Assembly (NCBI GenBank): GCA_036268615.1
Contig: DATATV010000039.1
Coordinates: 124,001-188,000, forward strand
Length of the DNA stretch: 64,000 bases
Direction of reading: 5' to 3'
DNA from: DATATV01 sp036268615
Lineage (GTDB): Bacteria > Actinomycetota > Actinomycetes > Mycobacteriales > Pseudonocardiaceae
A program made the position numbers and the translations under genes. Positions 63,859 through 64,000 of this stretch are shown one piece after another. The number at the start of each line of letters is the position of its first letter. Position 1 is the first letter of the stretch. The notes below the pieces were generated by a model that searched no databases, was not told the DNA's origin, and saw only the letters and a program-made list of their open reading frames with translations.

Positions 63859-64000
63859 TCAGATGCGGCCGATCTGCCGCCTGCGGCGGGCCACCTCGGC
63901 CAGCACCACGCCCGCGGCGACCGAGGCGTTGAGCGACTCGACACCGGCGGCCATCGGGATGGACACCGTCTGGTCGCACGTCTCCCGGACCAGCCGGGAC
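63859..64000 (-). CDS. TrmH/SpoU-family RNA 2'-O-methyltransferase, C-terminal end
   Basis: Only the last 46 residues are in the window; the gene continues past the right edge. IPMAAGVESLNASVAAGVVL is the family motif 3 that forms part of the SAM-binding trefoil knot. The basic end RRRRQIGRI is typical of SpoU-type enzymes acting on rRNA or tRNA; the exact target cannot be determined. Confidence 0.88.
   Translation of the reverse strand, partial: SRLVRETCDQTVSIPMAAGVESLNASVAAGVVLAEVARRRRQIGRI

Overview
The window is a stretch of chromosome from a high-GC actinobacterium, most likely of the Pseudonocardiales (Pseudonocardiaceae). This rests on the strong G/C bias at third codon positions, on Lsr2, ClpC and an IdeR-type iron box, and on a housekeeping block (ppa, dacB, zincin, tilS, hpt, ftsH, folE-folP-folB-folK, DUF3180, Pro-rich membrane protein, DUF2520, panC-panD-coaX, lysS, lsr2, clpC) in the same order as the Rv3628 to Rv3596c region of Mycobacterium tuberculosis. 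The family-level placement is an inference from gene order and protein style; no search was run.

Layout. 1-9951: end of a proton-pumping pyrophosphatase (hppA), a conserved small protein, topoisomerase I (topA), a convergent patatin-like lipase, a Pro-rich membrane protein, and an MFS permease fused to a degenerate thymidylate-kinase-like domain, coupled to the DNA polymerase III delta-prime gene (holB). 10010-11866: a large secreted, C-terminally anchored protein and tRNA-Thr(CGT). 11867-15897: a small decayed genomic island in the 3' end of that tRNA gene, bounded and split by three copies of the tRNA 3' half plus its terminator. The first segment holds an unknown gene and an aminoglycoside-phosphotransferase-like pseudogene with two Trp-to-stop changes. 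The second holds a frameshifted integrase remnant and an AbiEi/AbiEii (type IV toxin-antitoxin, abortive infection) pair with a 13-bp perfect inverted repeat over its promoter. 15990-20723: regulators and transport (XRE-cupin regulator divergent from a methyltransferase, a truncated CadI/ArsI fragment, a DHA2-type MFS exporter divergent from its TetR-type repressor, a GNAT acetyltransferase preceded by two perfect DnaA boxes).

20771-48322: glyA under a ZTP (pfl) riboswitch, then the conserved block. ppa and dacB are divergent; dacB carries an unusually long (about 900 residues) acidic, repeat-rich cytosolic tail. The folate genes, DUF3180 and the pantothenate genes form chains of ATGA/GTGA overlaps, with a tiny DLTA-repeat ORF bridging folB and folK and an 11-codon leader ORF before the DUF2520 gene. 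After lysS and lsr2 come a FhuF-like ferric reductase with an iron box and clpC with a strong terminator.

48401-64000: an AfsR/SARP-type regulator convergent with a DrrAB-like exporter, an alpha/beta hydrolase, a 2'-5' RNA ligase-like protein, a DUF5655 protein, mutY, a beta-carbonic anhydrase, a membrane-anchored Pro/Thr-rich protein, a LacI-type regulator divergent from a lone UgpC/MsiK-type sugar-ABC ATPase, a DUF445 membrane protein, a small membrane protein, an MBOAT acyltransferase, and the 3' end of a TrmH-family rRNA/tRNA methyltransferase running off the right edge.

The best candidates for something new are the AbiE-bearing tandem island, the MFS/pseudo-kinase fusion coupled to holB, the repeat-bearing DacB tail, and the small repeat ORF inside the folate operon.
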